Assembly (NCBI GenBank): GCA_021777915.1
Contig: JAJYCZ010000003.1
Span: 1 to 52,218 of the forward strand
Direction of reading: 5' to 3'
DNA from: Pseudomonadota bacterium
Lineage (GTDB): Bacteria > Pseudomonadota > Alphaproteobacteria > Rhizobiales > Beijerinckiaceae
Length of the DNA stretch: 52,218 nucleotides
Part shown: positions 51,430 through 52,218 of the stretch, one piece after another
How positions within the stretch are numbered: the stretch's first letter is position 1
Layout of the letters: each line of letters opens with the position of its first letter
The notes under the pieces: model-generated
The model's input: the letters and a program-made list of their open reading frames with translations, nothing else
Databases searched by the model: none
Told to the model about the DNA's origin: nothing
Program-made: the position numbers and the translations under genes

Positions 51430-51534
51430 AATCGCGCCGCCTCCGACCGCCGCCGAACTTGCCTATTGCCAAGTCCCCCGAGAGCAGCTAAACAGCGCGC
51501 CACTGTCGCCGGGCCGTCGAGCCCGCCGCACAAC

Positions 51535-51611
51535 GCGCCCGTAGCTCAGCTGGATAGAGCACCAGACTACGAATCTGGGGGTCAGAGGTTCGAATCCTTT
51601 CGGGCGCGCCA
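51535..51611 (+). tRNA. tRNA-Arg (anticodon ACG)
   Basis: 77 bases with encoded CCA. The acceptor GCGCCCG pairs with CGGGCGC, then G and CCA. The D-arm (GCTCAGCTGGATAGAGC), anticodon stem CCAGA/TCTGG with loop CTACGAA (anticodon ACG) and T-arm (AGAGGTTCGAATCCTTT) all fold normally. ACG reads CGN arginine codons after A34-to-inosine editing. Confidence 0.97.
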
Positions 51612-51666
51612 TTAAAATCAATAAGTTGCATCTGTTTTTGCGACGCTTGGTGTCTAGAGGTTTCGC

Positions 51667-51688
51667 TCCGGTAAGCATCCGGTAAGCA
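51667..51688 (+). repeat. Tandem 11-bp repeat
   Basis: TCCGGTAAGCA occurs twice, directly abutting (51667-51677 and 51678-51688), about 60 bases after tRNA-Arg. Its function is not known. Confidence 0.75.
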
Positions 51689-51722
51689 GAAATCCCGGTT
51701 CGGCGCGCCTTGCATCCAATGC

Positions 51723-51932
51723 TCAGCGGTCATCGTCCGAAGGCTCGTCATCGCAGTGAACATCATATGGCTGCGGCATCCCCTCGGGAGGCTGTAGCTC
51801 GTGCGTGCGCGGCACCATCTCGCAATTCCGCGCGTTGGCGTCGGCCGACAAGAGCGCAGCGAGCAGCAACAATCTCTTCGTGGCAAATTCCTTCAAAGAA
51901 AACGCCTTCGCCTTCGGACGATGGCGGACCAA
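51723..51932 (-). CDS. Possible small exported hypothetical protein
   Basis: 69 codons from a TTG start. A short hydrophobic core (KRLLLLAALLSADANA) resembles a signal peptide and is followed by a small acidic tail (PYDVHCDDEPSDDDR). No family is recognised and the ribosome binding site is weak. It may be a real small secreted protein of the element or a chance frame. Confidence 0.35.
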   Translation of the reverse strand: MVRHRPKAKAFSLKEFATKRLLLLAALLSADANARNCEMVPRTHELQPPEGMPQPYDVHCDDEPSDDDR

Positions 51933-52078
51933 AAACCTAATTTAGAAAAGCCGCCGGTAAAAGTCCGCATGGGCCGGGGCGGGGTCGTCGGCGCGATTTT
52001 GGAAAGCCGCCGCCTGGAAGTGTCGAAAGCGAAGGCCGGGGGGTGGGCGGCGCTGTTTGCAGCCTTCCCGGCTTCCCC

Positions 52079-52218
52079 TCACGCCGCCAGCGCGGCCTTG
52101 ATCCGCTGAACCGTTCCGACGCCGACTTTATGCTTCGCGGCCAGCTTCAAAATCCCTGCGGTTCCGGCCTTCAAGTCGGCGCGGATCGCGGCCTCTGTCT
52201 CTGGACCAATGCTCGGCC
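52079..52218 (-). CDS. C-terminal fragment of a resolvase-like recombinase (gene runs off the window edge)
   Basis: Not in the ORF track because it lacks a start in the window. Reading the minus strand, the last 46 codons give PSIGPETEAAIRADLKAGT, then ILKLAAKHKVGVGTVQRIKA, ending ALAA and TGA (52081-52079). The helix-turn-helix pattern is typical of the C-terminal HTH_7-type DNA-binding domain of serine recombinases (resolvase/invertase family), but other HTH proteins are possible. The rest of the gene lies to the right. Position beside tRNA-Arg supports a mobile element. Confidence 0.6.
   Translation of the reverse strand, partial: PSIGPETEAAIRADLKAGTAGILKLAAKHKVGVGTVQRIKAALAA

Larger units (their letters stand above)
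51612..52078. other. Region after tRNA-Arg, mostly non-coding
   Basis: About 470 bases with no confident gene. It contains a tandem 11-bp repeat near 51670 and a weak small frame on the minus strand (51723-51932). The stretch just after the tRNA (ATTAAAATCAATAAGTTGC) is AT-rich, in keeping with an attachment-site side of an integrated element; the second att copy would be outside the window. Confidence 0.5.

Overview
The window reads as a chromosomal segment of a GC-rich alphaproteobacterium, most likely of the order Hyphomicrobiales (Beijerinckiaceae-like). This is inferred from gene content and protein style: PhaR/PhaA/PhaB polyhydroxybutyrate genes, alphaproteobacterial GyrB, L32, KARI and IF-1, and tRNA-Arg(ACG). 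No 16S rRNA is present, so the placement is an inference. Most of the ORF track is antisense or out-of-frame shadow of real genes, including a 1766-codon open frame opposite the hdr/qmo genes.

Layout. (1) 0-6 kb: M23 peptidase, a SAM methyltransferase divergent from glyoxalase II, and an EAL protein with a decayed GGDEF site. (2) 6-9.3 kb: phaR divergent from phaA-phaB, with a strong intrinsic terminator between phaA and phaB. (3) 9.4-16 kb: Mrr-like endonuclease, rpmF, yraN-rsmI, a LppC-like lipoprotein, gyrB. (4) 16.1-16.8 kb: Phd/PIN toxin-antitoxin pair. (5) 21.7-17.0 kb (minus): a four-gene operon of thioredoxin-like protein, PLP enzyme, ATP-grasp protein and group II PLP decarboxylase, of unknown product. 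(6) 22-25.9 kb: katG, an exported PrxQ-like peroxiredoxin and a di-iron ferritin-like protein.

(7) 26-40 kb is the distinctive part, a dissimilatory APS-pathway island. Sat, AprB and AprA are on the plus strand. They are followed by a tandem-CBS protein, a YkgJ-type cysteine-cluster protein, a metallophosphoesterase and a fusion of a SlyD-like FKBP domain with a methyltransferase. Convergent on the minus strand is qmoA-qmoB-hdrC-hdrB. QmoA/QmoB are the flavin/Fe-S partners of APS reductase. The usual membrane subunit QmoC is absent from the window, and a soluble HdrC/HdrB pair occupies its place. Together the genes would interconvert sulfite, AMP and ATP with APS and sulfate, with electrons leaving AprBA through Qmo-Hdr. 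The neighbouring peroxide-defence genes favour oxidative use (sulfite to sulfate with ATP gain), but direction cannot be read from sequence alone. A CLC-type channel, a DUF202 protein and a SulP anion transporter follow and may handle anion traffic.

(8) 44-51 kb: housekeeping genes engB, argB, a HAD nucleotidase, an NTF2-like protein, ilvC, a divergent NRAMP transporter, and infA-maf-yacG. (9) 51.5 kb to the end: tRNA-Arg(ACG), a gene-poor stretch and the 3' end of a gene with a resolvase-type helix-turn-helix, consistent with a tRNA-associated integrated element starting at the right edge.
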